Shown here piece by piece: positions 10,976-25,030 of a DNA stretch of 64,000 bases (its first letter is position 1; each line of letters opens with the position of its first letter). Source of the stretch: Diadophis punctatus similis (taxonomy: Eukaryota; Chordata; Lepidosauria; Squamata; Dipsadidae); assembly GCA_023053685.1 (NCBI GenBank), contig JALIGW010000005.1:50333742-50397741 (forward strand). The letters run 5' to 3'. The translations under genes and the position numbers were made by a program. The notes beneath the pieces are model-generated. The model did not search any database. It was not told the origin of the DNA and saw only the letters and a list, made by a program, of their open reading frames with translations.

Positions 10976-12014
10976 CCAGTCTACAATTGTCAATCAATGA
11001 ATAAATAATCATAAATATTAACAGTAAAAAAAGTGAGTAACATAAGAATGCATAATAATAAACTCTTGCAAAGATCGCAACAATAATCAAAGTAAGATTA
11101 AACACAAGAAGCAAAACAATTGGCTCATATCGGGGGAAAAGATGAAGGATAGCTATGTTTTAAAGCTTTTCTAAAGGTATCAAAGGAATGAAGGAAGGGA
11201 GGTTCCCTTTTTTTTAACCCACTTTCCTTTACCACATTTACTGCTGGGCAAATGAGTCACATTTGAGATGTACATTAAAGTGGGAAATTATGTAAATAAC
11301 TTTTAAATGGTAAAACGCAAATTCAAACTAGAGAAGATGGGTGTTTACAGTTGGAAGGGATGTAATCAATAGTTTGTTGGGTGAAAACAGGGAAACTTGA
11401 AGTCAAACACGGCTGAAAAGTTTCAAATTTGGAAGACAAATATTGTAAAATATTTATATAGCTAAAGATCTTTTAAAACACTTCATCCTTAGTTTTACTT
11501 TTCAGAAAATTCTCTTAACAGTAGAAATCAAAGGCATCCAAAAACCCATTCTCCTTAATATTTATGATTCCATTTGTTAATGTTACTTTTTCATTGTCCT
11601 ATATTTAATTTCAGCCAGTGAGAAATTTAATTAGCACTTTTTAAAAGTGTGTCACTTGTCACCAAAAACATATGGGGCTAATAAGAAACCAAAACATGCT
11701 TATATGCTATTTTTCTTAACAATGATTTGGGAGAAATGAAGACAAATTTGGCTTTCTTAGGTTCCTATAGCAATACATTAACTACTACAGTCCCAGCCCA
11801 AAAAGGCACGTTAAAGATCAGAGAAGAAACTATGTGTATCTGACTTTGAATCAACCTTGACTTTTAAAGATTGCCTGAACTAATCCCCAGAGTTACAAGG
11901 AATTAATTTCAATTGGACATAAGGAAACTCTAACAACAGTGGCATCTACTGTTTTAGAAGCATATGAACCTTGCTTTACTTGAGCTGCTTAAGCAGAGTC
12001 TCGGTAGCCATATA
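10976..12014. other. Intergenic, no gene seen
   Basis: AT-rich, with no coding or RNA signal and no recognised repeat. Confidence 0.45.
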
Positions 12015-12022
12015 CTGCAGAT

Positions 12023-12514
12023 CAGAGGTGGGTTTCAGCAGGTTCTGACCAGTTCTGGAGAACCGGTAGCAGAAATTTTGAGTAGTTCAGAGAACCGGTA
12101 AATACCACCTCTGACTGGCCCTACCCCCATCTATTCTCTGCCTCCCGAGTCCCAGCTGATTGGGAGGAAATGGGGATTTTGCAGTAACCTTCCCCTGGAG
12201 TGGGGTGGGAATGGGGATTTTACAGTATTCTTCCCCTGCCACGCCCACCAAGCCATAGCAATAGCAATAGCACTTAGACTTATATACCGCTTCATAGTGC
12301 TTTACAGCCCTCTCTAAGCGGTTTACAGAGTTCAGCATATTGCCCCCAACAATCTGGGTCCTCATTTTACCGACCTCAGAAGGATGGAAGGCTGAGTCAA
12401 CCTTGAGCCGGTGAGATTTGAACAGCTGAACTGCTGAACTAGCAGTAGCCTGCAGTGCTGCATTTAACCACTGCACACAGAACCGCTAGTACAAAAATTT
12501 GAATCCCACCACGG
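12023..12514. mobile_element. Non-autonomous hAT-like element (accggttc family) with nested SINE
   Basis: The element begins cagaggtgggtttc and ends gaatcccaccacgg, an imperfect terminal inverted repeat. The 8-bp duplication ctgcagat flanks it at 12015-12022 and 12515-12522. Its interior matches 17636-17929 in opposite orientation, apart from a SINE inserted at about 12255-12477. There is no transposase frame. The size, TIR and 8-bp TSD fit hAT. Confidence 0.8.
12255..12477 (-). mobile_element. tRNA-derived squamate SINE nested in the hAT element
   Basis: Read on the minus strand, a tRNA-like head (ggttaaatgcagcactgcag) precedes a B-box-like region, then ggttgactcagccttccatc, ttgggggcaatatgctgaac and an AGCGGTATATAAGTC tail ending in AATAGC repeats. 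The same family occurs at 26433-26600 and 44686-44750. It separates two halves of a hAT-like element, so it is younger than that element. Confidence 0.8.
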
Positions 12515-12522
12515 CTGCAGAT

Positions 12523-13539
12523 GCTATATTAGTGGATTCCTGAATTGAACTGGGGATCCTAATCATGGATTAATCAACTCTATGGGTCCTTCTAATCCTT
12601 TCATCATATAATACTGTGATTCCTTTGTACCAAAGGTTATGGATACATGCTGTACATCTGTGAATTCCACCAATAATTCAGATGCTTGCATCAGCTAGGT
12701 CGAGCCACTCTTTTCTTCTGCCCATGGAAATAACTTTTCCTGTTTTGTAAAACAGAAATTATATCCTATTACCTATTCTTCTAAAGCAGTTAATCATGTG
12801 ATTAACTAAGGAAAATAATATTACCTGATCTTTGCAGATAAATAACTGAATAACCATTATTTTAAAAAGGAGCAACACACTTGAGCTGGCATTTTCTATA
12901 TCTAGATTTCTTTCTGATTCTAGAATGTGAAATAGCATTAGTTCTGGACCCTGAATGATGACTTTCACTGGAATATCTATGTGGATATAATTCTTCTAGG
13001 GTGACTGGATGATTTATCCTTTACATGTGTGCAGGGAATTCCCACAGTATACAGAAATGATGGGTTTATTCAGCCTCATTACAGAAATTTATGTGTGCAG
13101 GTCTGCAGCAGCTCTCATCCAAATGTGTCCCCAATCTTCTCTTGGTTGGAGAAACTAGTCATATCATCATAATTTTGATGATACTGTATGTAGGGTCAAT
13201 CACACACAGAAGAACTACTTTATGAAAAAATATTTAATTCTCTAATAAAATCACTACATTCCATCAGATTCCATACTGTGCTTGGACAGTAGCAAATTCT
13301 CAGATTGCAACTTCCAAACTCATCTAAAACTCAGGGAGGTGTTTTTTGGTAGCTCTATGGAATCGCATGCTATTTTATACATAAGTTACGGGTTCAGAAA
13401 ACACAAAAATAATAAATATATTCTATTGATTGTATTATTATTAGGATTGGAACATTTGTCATTAAGTGATACAGTTAAGTCAACCGTGCCTAATTTTATA
13501 ACATTTTTTTTTACAAAATCATTAAGGAAATTGACTTTG
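12523..13539. other. Intergenic, no gene seen
   Basis: AT-rich, with no recognised element. The open frame starting at 13282 runs into the Tigger-like repeat at its 3' end and shows no protein-like motif. Confidence 0.45.
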
Positions 13540-13754
13540 TTTGTCAGAAGCTCCTTAGGAAAATTGCAAATGGTGATCACATTATCCCAGGATGCTGGAA
13601 CCCTTGTAAATACATGCTGGTTGCCAGGCACCCAAATTTTGTTCACAGGGCCCCTGCAGCGGTTCTAAGTGCAGGGGTTGGTCTTTTTGTTATTTTTTTT
13701 CAGTGCCATTGTATTTGAATGGTTGTTAAAATGAATGGTTGTAAATTGAGTACC
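13540..13754 (+). mobile_element. Tigger/mariner-like fragment (right half)
   Basis: Blocks such as cagaagctccttagg, gcaaatggtgatcaca, ggttgccaggcacccaaatt and ggttgtaaattgagtacc correspond to the reverse complement of the element at 35701-36087. The right end is joined to the CR1 fragment, and a SINE insertion has duplicated the junction bases. Confidence 0.6.
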
Positions 13755-14099
13755 TTTTTTTGCCTTTTAAGGTTAGGTAAAAGTTCCCCCCTCACACATA
13801 CGTGCTAGTCGTTCCTGACTCTAGGGGTAGTGCTCATCTCCGTTTCTAAGCCGAAGATCCAGCGCTGTATGATGACGATTCCGTGATCATGTGGCCAGCA
13901 TTGCACGGAACGCTGTTACCTTCCCACCAAAGGTGGTCCCTAGTTTTCTACTTGCATTTTTACATGCTTTCAAACTGCTAGGTTGGCAGAAGGTTATTTG
14001 CTAGGTTACTTGCTGGGGCAAGTAACGGGAGCTCACTCCTTTACGCAGCGCTAGGGATTCGAACCACCGAACTGCCAACCTTTCTGATCGACAAGCTCA
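13755..14099 (-). mobile_element. Sauria-type tRNA-derived SINE with 13-bp TSD
   Basis: The element contains the recognisable stretch cgtgctagtcgttcctgact...ctcatctccgtttc, tggtcatgtggcc-like sequence and caccaaaggtggtcccta. Its head at the right end (minus strand) is tRNA-like, with a B box in gattcgaaccaccgaactgc. The 13-mer taaattgagtacc is present at 13742-13754 and 14100-14112. The tail (left end) is T-rich. Confidence 0.85.
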
Positions 14100-14103
14100 T
14101 AAA

Positions 14104-14862
14104 TTGAGTACCATCAAGGACCTTGGAGTACTCATACCTAATGAGCTAAGTGCCAAAGCCCACTGTAACAACATCGCCAAAAAGGCATTAAGAGTTGTAA
14201 ACCTAATCTTGCGTAGCTTCTTCTCCGGTAATATTACACTACCCTGTTTTCCCCAAAATAAGACATCCCCTGATAATAAGCCCAATCGGGCTTTTGAGTG
14301 CTTGGCAATAAGGCCAAGCACTTATTTCAGGGTTCAAAAAAATATGACAGGGTCTTATTTTCAGGGAAACACGGTACTAACCAGAGCATACAAAACATTT
14401 GCTAGACCAATTCTCAAATACAGCTCATCTGTCTGGAACCCGCACTGCATATCGGACATTAATACAATTGAATGTGTCCAGAGATATTTCACAAGAATAG
14501 TCCTACACTCCTCTGCTCGCAACAGAATACCTTATACCACCAGACTTGAAATTCTGATCCTAGACAACCTAGAACTACGTCGCCTTCGGTATGACCTAAG
14601 CGTAGTTCATAAAATTATCCGCTACAATGTCCTACCTGTCAATGACTACTTCAGCTTCAACCACAACAATACACGAGCACATAACAGATACAAACTTATG
14701 GTGACCTGCGCCAAACCTGATTGCAGAAAATACGACTTCAGTAACAGAGTTGTTAATGCCTGGAATGCACTACCTGACTCTGTGGTTTCTTCTCCAAACC
14801 CCCCGAATTTTAACCTTAGACTGTCTACTGTTGACCTCACCCCATTTCTAAGAGGTCTGTAA
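14104..14862 (+). pseudogene. CR1 ORF2 C-terminus with an in-frame 45-codon MITE insertion
   Basis: A 252-codon open frame. Residues 1-46 read IKDLGVLIPNELSAKAHC...KKALRVVNLILRSFF, the typical segment after the RT catalytic core of CR1. Residues from about 92 on read AYKTFARPILKYSSSVWNP, then IECVQRYFTRI, LEILxLxxLELRRLRYDL and NRVVNAWNALPDSVV, ending at LRGL before the stop. These are the classical C-terminal landmarks of CR1 ORF2. Between the two parts lie 45 residues encoded by a 133-bp MITE plus its TA duplication (14242-14376), inserted in frame without a stop. The N-terminal RT and endonuclease are absent, so the copy is 5'-truncated and cannot be active. Confidence 0.9.
14242..14374. 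mobile_element. TA-inserting MITE inside CR1 ORF2
   Basis: Ends ccctgttttccccaaaataa and the matching inverted end cttattttcagggaaacacgg, with TA at 14240-14241 and 14375-14376. It belongs to the same family as 7641-7775. The interior contains a second small inverted repeat (cccaatcgggc and gcttggcaataaggccaagc). Confidence 0.85.
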
Positions 14863-15012
14863 GGGCTTGCATAAGTGCACCTGCATGCCTACTGTCCCTG
14901 TCCTAATGTTCCCTTTTACTTTTATTCATTTCATGTATTCAAATTATGTATATACTTACTGTATATGTATTATCTAATACGAGATTGACAAAATAAATAA
15001 AATAAATAAAAA
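14863..15012 (+). mobile_element. CR1 3' UTR and tail
   Basis: After the ORF2 stop come gggcttgcataagtgcac, a ctgtccctgtcctaatgt block and gagattgacaaaataaataa tail repeats. The same 3' end occurs at 43005-43210 (plus) and 61335-61800 (minus). Confidence 0.85.
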
Positions 15013-17627
<2,615 letters not shown>

Positions 17628-17635
17628 GTGATCTC

Positions 17636-17929
17636 CAGTGGTGGGATTCAATTTTTTTACTACCGGTTCTGTGGGCGTGGCTTGGTGGGCATGGTGTGGC
17701 TTGGTGGGCATGGCAGGGGAAGGATACTGTAAAATCTCAATTCCCTCCCCACTCCAGGGGAAGGTTACTGCAAAATCCTCATTTCCTCCCGATCAGCTGG
17801 GACTCGGGAGGCAGAGAATAGATGGGGGCAGGGGCAGTCAGAGGTGGTATTTACCGGTTCTCTGAACTACTCAAAATTTCCGCTACTGTTTCTCCAGAAC
17901 TGGTCAGAACCTGCTGAATCCCACCTCTG
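17636..17929. mobile_element. Non-autonomous hAT-like element (accggttc family)
   Basis: Starts cagtggtgggattc and ends gaatcccacctctg. The interior (ggcttggtgggcatgg, cccactccaggggaagg, gcagagaatagatgg) is the reverse complement of 12023-12514. The 8 bp on each side do not match well, so the target duplication has decayed or been rearranged. Confidence 0.75.
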
Positions 17930-17939
17930 GAATCTGTCC

Positions 17940-19005
17940 TCCTTGATCTCTCTTTTAATACAATCAACCATGGTAACATTCTGGACCAACTTTGGGATTA
18001 AGAGTATGTTCTCCAGTGATTCTTCTTCCTCCAGGTCTGATTCCAATCAGTGTTAGCAGTGCAGGAAGAGGTCCACCTATTAGGCCTCTCTCTCTCCAGT
18101 GCCTGAAAGATGTAAGGTCTAGATGGGGAGGAACTGGCTTAAACTCAACCTGGGAAAGCATTGGATTTGTGTTTTTGGTCTCCCAGAATCCAGTGAGTTG
18201 TTATCCTTCGCTCTCAGCAGGAACACACTCCCGCAGAAAGAAATTGTGTGCAATTTAAGGGACCACTTGGACCTGCAGCTTCTGCTTAAGGAGCAGGTGA
18301 CAGCCATGGCTGAGAGGACCTTTGCACAAGATTGGCCTGTGCACCAAATATACCCTTTCACGGACTGGGAGTGTTGTTCACTCTCACTCATGCCTTGGTC
18401 ACCTCTCAGTTGGTTTACTACAATGCTCTCTACATGGGGCTGCTCTTGAAAGTCATCCAGAAATTACAGAGGTCTGGCATGCAGTAGCATATGCAGTTCC
18501 GGGTGCTTCATGCTTTGCTCATGTTCAAATGCTGCTGCATGAGATGCCGTGGTTTCCATTTGCTTTCTGAATGCAATTCAAGGTGCTGGTTATTTAGATT
18601 TAAAATCCTAAATGGCATGTTTTTTTGTGGAACTGCCTCTTCCTGATTTTATCTGCCCATCCTACCTGCCCATCTGCCCATCCTAGAGTGACCACATCCA
18701 ATGGGATGTTGGAGATGCACATTTCCTGTGGTTGCCCTGACTCTTTGGAATAGCTGCAATACAGAGGATCCATGACCTATTAGCCTGTTGGGGGCTGTGA
18801 AGACTCGGATCTTCATTCAGACTTTGGGCTAGATAGGAGGGAGCTCAACAAATCTATGAACATGGGGAGTTTCTGCAATGTTGGGAAATGTGGCGCTTTC
18901 ATGGCTTGTTCTATTTATTATGTAATATTACTGTGAATTACCCAATATTACCTTGTATTAGATAGGCAGCCATATAAATTTCTAAAACCTAATTAAATAA
19001 AAAGA
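17940..19005 (+). mobile_element. L2-like LINE, heavily decayed 3' part
   Basis: Broken plus-strand frames resemble L2 ORF2 after the RT core: LGVLLD-like context, then near 18400 the equivalent of LVTxxLVYYNALYMGLLLKxIQKLQ, split over two frames. Near 18560 comes AFxMQFKVLVI-like sequence, and the end is ggcagccatataaattt plus an AATAAA-rich tail at about 18962-19003. Many frameshifts show great age. Confidence 0.7.
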
Positions 19006-19972
19006 TGCACATGTGTTAATGAAAAATAGAGACATTCTGTGCTCTCATAAGGCTGAAGCACTTTTGAGTCCATTTCAAAGTATGCACAATCCTACTGGGT
19101 ATTAAAACACTCCTGTCGTCAGTGAGGATTGTGTTTCTTCATGTAATGTTTATATAGAAAAAGAATCAGAACAATTAGTTCTAGCGGTTGCTGTGGATTG
19201 CGGTTGTTCTAAGATTGCTGTGGCTGATTGTACACTCCAGCTGCTAATGCTGCTGGTGCTTTACTTCCTTTTTCTCAACCAAAGTTAACCAACATTCCTA
19301 TCTTTCTCAAATGCTTTTAATATATGATTGGTGATGATGAAATTAAAACATTATTCTAGTATTCTGGCTGGCATTAATGGCTCTGTCAGATGTCTGTAAT
19401 GTTGCTCCCTTAAGTTCATGGGAAAATCCAATGTTACCTTTGAAGCAAGCGGCTAGGACTGCACTTCTTGATTTTGATCTACTGGATTCCAAAACAGCAA
19501 CTAAAGGATCAGTTCCACTCCCTTAGGTTTGTGCATTGAACCACGTAGCTCCTCAGAAAAGAACACAAGACGCTCAGATGCTTTTGCTTTAGTAGTTCCA
19601 TCTTCTGACCATATGCTAAACAGTCAATGATCTTGAGAAATCTGCCTACACCTGAATTGCTTGACCACAAATGTGTGACACCGAAAAGCTTTTGTATGCC
19701 TCCTAGTGGTCTATTTCAAATATTTCCCACTCCTGCCATCTGGGATCTAGCCCTCCTTCCAATGTTAGCCTTAAAAAAACAAGAATCTTAATCATGCTTT
19801 CGCCCTTTTTCCAGTTACTGTTTTAAACAGTTTATTGTACTTAAGATTTTACTCTGACATAAAAAGCTTCGTGTACATGCACATATTTCACAGTAAAAAA
19901 ATCTGTTTATTTCCATTTTGAACAAAAATAATAGATAATAATAGCAAGTGGCAACTTTTCCCAGCTTGGTTC
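19006..19972. other. Intergenic, no gene seen
   Basis: Moderately AT-rich, with no recognised gene or repeat. Confidence 0.45.
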
Positions 19973-19980
19973 CTCTATGA

Positions 19981-20224
19981 CAGTGGTTCTCAACCTTTCT
20001 AATGCCGTGACCTGCCCTCCCGCCCCCCGCGCGACCCATCCCGCCGCTGCGACCCCCGCCCCGCCACTTGGGTTCTTTTACCCTCTGCGCATGCGCAAAG
20101 CGTTCTGCGCATGCGCAGAGGTTAAAAGAACCCAAATGGCGGCAGCGGGGCAAAGTCTCCCGACCCCTGTGAAAGGGTTGTTCGACCCCCAAAGGGGTCA
20201 CGACCCCCAGGTTGAGAACCGCTG
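19981..20224. mobile_element. SPIN-like hAT MITE (244 bp) with perfect TSD
   Basis: The left end cagtggttctcaacctttct and the right end aggttgagaaccgctg form the terminal inverted repeat remembered for SPIN (Space Invaders) hAT elements. The 8-mer ctctatga sits at 19973-19980 and 20225-20232. The interior has a palindromic ctgcgcatgcgcag core between gggttcttttaccctc-type arms, a design also seen in 51341-51928. There is no transposase frame. Confidence 0.88.
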
Positions 20225-20232
20225 CTCTATGA

Positions 20233-22464
20233 CATGTTACTCCCAGCCAGCAAAGTTTTTAATATACTGGAAGTTGCTGTCCCAAAATGCCAAGAAAGGC
20301 AGCAAATGGGGAAGACTGCCAAACAGAGACAAAAGTTGACAGCTCTCCTCTGACAGGTAGGGATTCTGGTTGAATCTTTTGGAAGGGGAAATTTCTGTAC
20401 AGCTGCTACATATGTGATTTTTTTCAAAGTTAGCTGCTAACTCTTGTGGGTGAATGTTATGACCAGAGATATATCTGTAGCAGAGAAATGTAATCTTGTT
20501 TATTTCTCCAATCAGGACAAAGAATGTTCAACTGAGCGACCAAGACTGCAGATGATGAACAGCAAGCTGCTTCTTCTTGCTTCTGAACTGGCAGCAGCAG
20601 ATATCAATGCTTGGCCTTTGCTCTTGACTAAGTATTAGAACAACTCTGCCCATTTACAGCATTATTTGCATTCTGGTTTCATGATTGAGCTCAGAACTCA
20701 ATGTGCTAAGCTTCTTTTCACATTCTGTATCATGAGTAACGTGGTCTACTAGTAAAATAGTCATGATTCATAGTTTATTAAAATTTAAAATATTACTTTA
20801 AATTTAAAGGTGTAGTTCAGTGGTGATTTAAGTGGTGAGGGGATAGCTTTGTGCGAGTGATGGGTGAGCATGTGCGCACGGGGTTCCATTTATGCAAGCT
20901 GCAGGCCTGCGTGCCCATCGCTTGGACAAATGCAGCTGTGCGCATGTGCTCAGCCAACCACTGCACATGCCAAGTGGAACTGTACGTGCATGCTCTGCCC
21001 AGGGTTGGGCACCCGTTACAGACAATAAATCGTAATTGGCATCTGCTTCTTCTAACTTACTGTACCTCTATGCAACAGAATATCGCCGATTCATATTATT
21101 CTGTATGCAAGTCTTGCCAACGTATTTACCTGCCTATAGTCCTGCTTTTTGAATCTAAATGAAGCATTTTCTGCAATTTCGCATGAAGTTTCTGTTTCTT
21201 GACTGAATTCCCCTGATTTTCTAACCTAACAATGAATAATACCTGTAGCCATAGGACTGCCGTTTACCTATTTCTGTTTTAACCAATAGTTCTAGGGATT
21301 AAAACTATGACCTTCCATTTGGAAAATTAAGGTCCAATGAAGCTCCAGTGCTCAACTTGCTTTGAACATATCTTTATGTACTGTTAATATTTCTAAGTTC
21401 TCTTAGCTAAAGAGCAGCCATCATTTTATGTCTGTTGTATTTTGCTTTGGTTTTTCTTGTTACCCCAGGATATGTAAATTATTGCTTTTGGAAGGTATTT
21501 CGGATTGAAACGCTCAGAACAAGGTTTCAAATATATTTATGTTTCCTTCCTAGGGATATTTGGTGGTCTCTACTGCCTTAATTGCTACCCTATTGTTATT
21601 TATATTCCTACTAAGTTTCTATGATGAGGAATGCATATAACAATTTCCATTATCTATTCTATGTAATTTTATATTCTTCATTTTTTTTTATTTGGAAGAA
21701 AATATAATAGTGCTTTACATATCTTACCTGGTAACAGCTAATGCCTATAACTTTCTGGAATCGGTCCAGTTCTTTCTTTGAACTCAGTCATAGTCCTGGC
21801 CCTTTGGAAGATGGAAAGTTCCACTGCAAAAGTGTAATGTAACAGTAGTATAGAAGCAACAACAAATGGAAATTGAACAATATAATAAGTATGTCTATTT
21901 AAAAAGTCAATCAAATTAAATAGGCAAATAATACTTTGATGGGAAAATCTAGATGTGTATTGTTTGAATAAAACAGATATAATACTGCATTTCTCATGGA
22001 TCAGCCATGGTGTAAAAAACTCTTTGAATCCCAGTTTAATTTTGAAAGTGAGATATAAATACATATTAATAATTTTAATCAATAAGTAAACACACAATAA
22101 TTCCAAAACAAAATTATTTATTTCACAGTCTGTGCAAACTGCCCCAATGAACAGGTTCTATGCAGCATATAAAAGAGTGAAATTGCAGCCTATAAAAGAG
22201 TGAAAATACAGAATAAACATAATACATGTACTTCAGAGTATAGAAATACATAAAATAAAATGTGGAAAGTGTGGTTTTCACAGCTTTATGAAAGGCTGAC
22301 AATGAAGGACCTTCAAAGAGAAGACTGCAACAAAAGAGGTCTGCTCTGTGGCCCCTGTCTCCTCGGCCCAGGTAGTGTGGGGATACTAAGCAGGCTTTTG
22401 TCCCCCCCAAAAGTGCAAATTAAGCTTTATGAATAATGAAGACTTGATCACAATTCTGACATAC
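20233..22464. other. Intergenic, no gene seen
   Basis: Mostly AT-rich. The stretch 20820-21010 is locally GC-richer with tgcgcatgtgc-type motifs, as in the interiors of local hAT MITEs, but I could not identify TIRs. No gene is supported. Confidence 0.45.
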
Positions 22465-22826
22465 TAGGAGTGTCAAACTCTATTTCATTGAGGGCCGCAT
22501 CAGGGTTGTGTTTGACCTCCGGGGGGGCAGGATGGGCATGGTCAGCTTGACATCACTCATCAGGGGTGCCTGTGGCGGGCTGAGCGCTCTGCCAGCAAAA
22601 ATCGGGTTCCCGATTGAGCTCTGTTTTCGGCTGGGACGCCCCCCTGCAACTTTCTGCCAGCGAAAATGGAGCTTGGAAGGGCCGCGAGTGGCCTTCCTGA
22701 GCTCCGTTTTCACTGGTAGAGGCACTGCAGGCCAGTCCTTCACTGTTTCCAGGGCTGCCCTGCGGGCCAGATCTAAACACCCCGGTAGCCAGATGCGGCC
22801 CGTGGGCCTTGAATTTGACACCCATG
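22465..22826. mobile_element. hAT-like MITE (gtgtcaaactc family), long copy
   Basis: Left end ggagtgtcaaactc and right end gaatttgacaccc are inverted. The interior is GC-rich, with gggccgcatcagggttgtg and gatgcggcccgtgggcc. No matching 8-bp duplication was found. Shorter relatives lie at 35219-35353 and 53688-53822. Confidence 0.65.
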
Positions 22827-23820
22827 TACTTGTACATCAATGAATTTGATATGAAAATGTTAATTTAAGAAAGTTAAATTAAAGAAGCTTCAGGGGGGGT
22901 GGGGAAGCTGCAGAGAACTTATCCTTCCTTCATAAATACTATACTTACATCAGGATCCACGCCTATTTCTTTCCAAGCAATACTGGGAGAAAAGAAGTAA
23001 TACATGATTGGCTTATTAGTATATATTAGACAAACGCAATTCATACCGTACTATAGACTAAATGTACTTTATTAACACTAAACAACTTACCATTCTTTTA
23101 ATGCAAAACGTACTGCTTAGAGAACTCATTAAATTTTAAATTGAGTCCACATGAAACCCGGTAAAAGCATTAAAGTTTCATTTAACTAGATTAGATTGAC
23201 TGGAAACTATATCAGACCCACATTAGTATGACGTTGTAGACTTTCAGTCAAATTGTCTCCAAGACAATCTGCACATTAGGTCATATCAAATAAAATGAAA
23301 AACAATATTGTCTTCTGTGAGAATAATGGACTTTGCCATTTCCACTCCTCCCCCTTCCTTAACCAAGCATCCTACAGATGTTTTCCGACTGCAACTCTTG
23401 GAATTCCCAGTCAGCACAAACAAATGACATGCCAGTAGGTCTGCAATTCTTCACTCTAAAGTTGGACAAACAACAACTGACAGTCATTGATATTCTAGCA
23501 ATGTGTCCATAGGAGTTACAAAACCCAAGACAGAGACAGGTCAGAGATGCAGAATATAGGCTTACAAAGATGCATGTACCCATAAAAGTTTGGGTTCTGC
23601 CATTACAAACCTCTGAAAAATTCCAAACTGTAATTTTTAATGAAACTGAAGAGTAATCATAGCAATCAAAATAAAATTGCTGGTCTTAAATGGTTAGCAC
23701 TTCCCCATTTTGGTATGCAACTTGGGGCTCCTCCTGGAAAGATGGCAGCTGTGGTCAGGAAGCTCTTTGCACAAGTTCATTTTGTGGAAAGTTGCACCCT
23801 TTTCTTGACTGAGAAGTCCT
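22827..23820. other. Intergenic, no gene seen
   Basis: AT-rich, with no recognised feature. Confidence 0.45.
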
Positions 23821-23824
23821 TCAG

Positions 23825-24140
23825 ATGATCATTCTCAACCTGGTCATCTCCCAATTAGACCATTGCGGAGTCATCGAATATGAGATGGTCGGCAAATAAA
23901 TGTAACAATAAATAAAAAAACTTTCCACATGGGGCTGCCCTTGAAAGCCACCTAAAGCTATAGCTGATTCAAAATATAGCAGTGCAAGCAGTAAGGCTTG
24001 CTTTTTCTTATGCGCATGTATCACCACTGGTATGGGAGCTGGCTCTGCCTGCCAGTTAGATTTCAGTTGAAATTCAAATCATCACCTATAAAACTCTTCA
24101 TGACAGGCTGTTGTGAGGCTGGATACAATATTAAAAGGTG
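23825..24140 (+). mobile_element. L2-like LINE fragment
   Basis: Pieces such as atggggctgcccttgaaagc, attcaaaatatagcagtgca and tcacctataaaactcttcatg fit the L2 ORF2 C-terminus (MGLPLKA, IQNIAVQA, FKSSPIKLF) in decayed form on the plus strand. Confidence 0.6.
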
Positions 24141-24489
24141 GCAGAAAACTTATTTTACTTTCTATAAAAATGTGTGTGTGTTTGTGCAGGCGCAAATGAA
24201 AGTTAGAATATCAGACAATACAAAATGTGTAATGTAATCGTAACAAAATCTTAATTATATTAGGGTCTAAATGCCCATTGGAATGGGTTGATTTTAATGA
24301 CCTTCTGAAATGCAAGAAGGGTAGGAGCAATCACATATCTAGGAACTGTGTATTCCTCATTGTGGATATTATCATTGAAAAAGCCATGTTCCTAGTCTAA
24401 GCTTCTTCACTTCCCAAGAGGGCAGGATCTTTAACGAGCCCTCGCTTGATATGCAGCCTTTACTGGTAGAATCTTACTTGGCAAGGTAG
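24141..24489. other. Unassigned, possibly L2 3' sequence
   Basis: No gene is visible. The block gtaggagcaatcacatatctag may be decayed repeat. Confidence 0.35.
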
Positions 24490-25030
24490 TCTCCAGTATA
24501 TTGTCTATGGAGAGTCTCAGTCATCCAGGTCATAGTTGTCCCAAAGGTGCTTTTTAAGAGGCAACTGGACTTTCTTGTTTTTCTTTCAAAATTCAGCAAT
24601 CCATCTGCATTTAAAAGACAAAGCCTACTCTTTTGAAGACAGCAAAGCCCACATTTTGGACAGAGAGGACCGCTGCTTTGAAAGAGGTGTCAAAGAGGCC
24701 ATCTATGTCAAAATTGAACAACCCTTTCTCAACAGAGATGGAGAGATACGACATCATCTAACTCCAGTCTACAACACAGTCCTTTCAACAGTTCCAAGAA
24801 GGCTCCACACCCATTTGCACTACTCAGCTGACCCTGACAACACAGATAAACCTCCAGGTGGCCTCAACAACTCTCTAAAAGAATACAAATGACCAGCTGC
24901 CTGCAAGGAGTATAAATCCTTCCATTCCCTACCATCCAGTCAGAGCTGCGGAAGCTTCTTGGATGAGAAGCGAAACATCTTCAAAGAACAAGTCCAGTTG
25001 CCTCTTGAAAAAGCACCTTTGGGTCTCCAG
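24490..25030 (+). mobile_element. Penelope-like element, 3' end with endonuclease C-terminus
   Basis: The plus-strand frame 24536-24892 carries HLKDKAYSFEDS, LDREDRCFERGVKEA, IYVKIEQPFLNRDG and RHHLTPVYN, the conserved C-terminal part of the GIY-YIG endonuclease domain of vertebrate Penelope-like retroelements. It is followed by gatgagaagcgaaacatctt and ttgaaaaagcacctttggg. The left edge has the inverted counterpart caaaggtgctttttaagagg, matching the terminal-repeat organisation of Penelope elements. The RT domain is absent, so the copy is truncated. Confidence 0.85.

Noticed and set aside
17636..17937. 8-bp duplication at the second accggttc copy
   Set aside because: Flanking 8-mers gtgatctc and gaatctgt are too different to count as a TSD.
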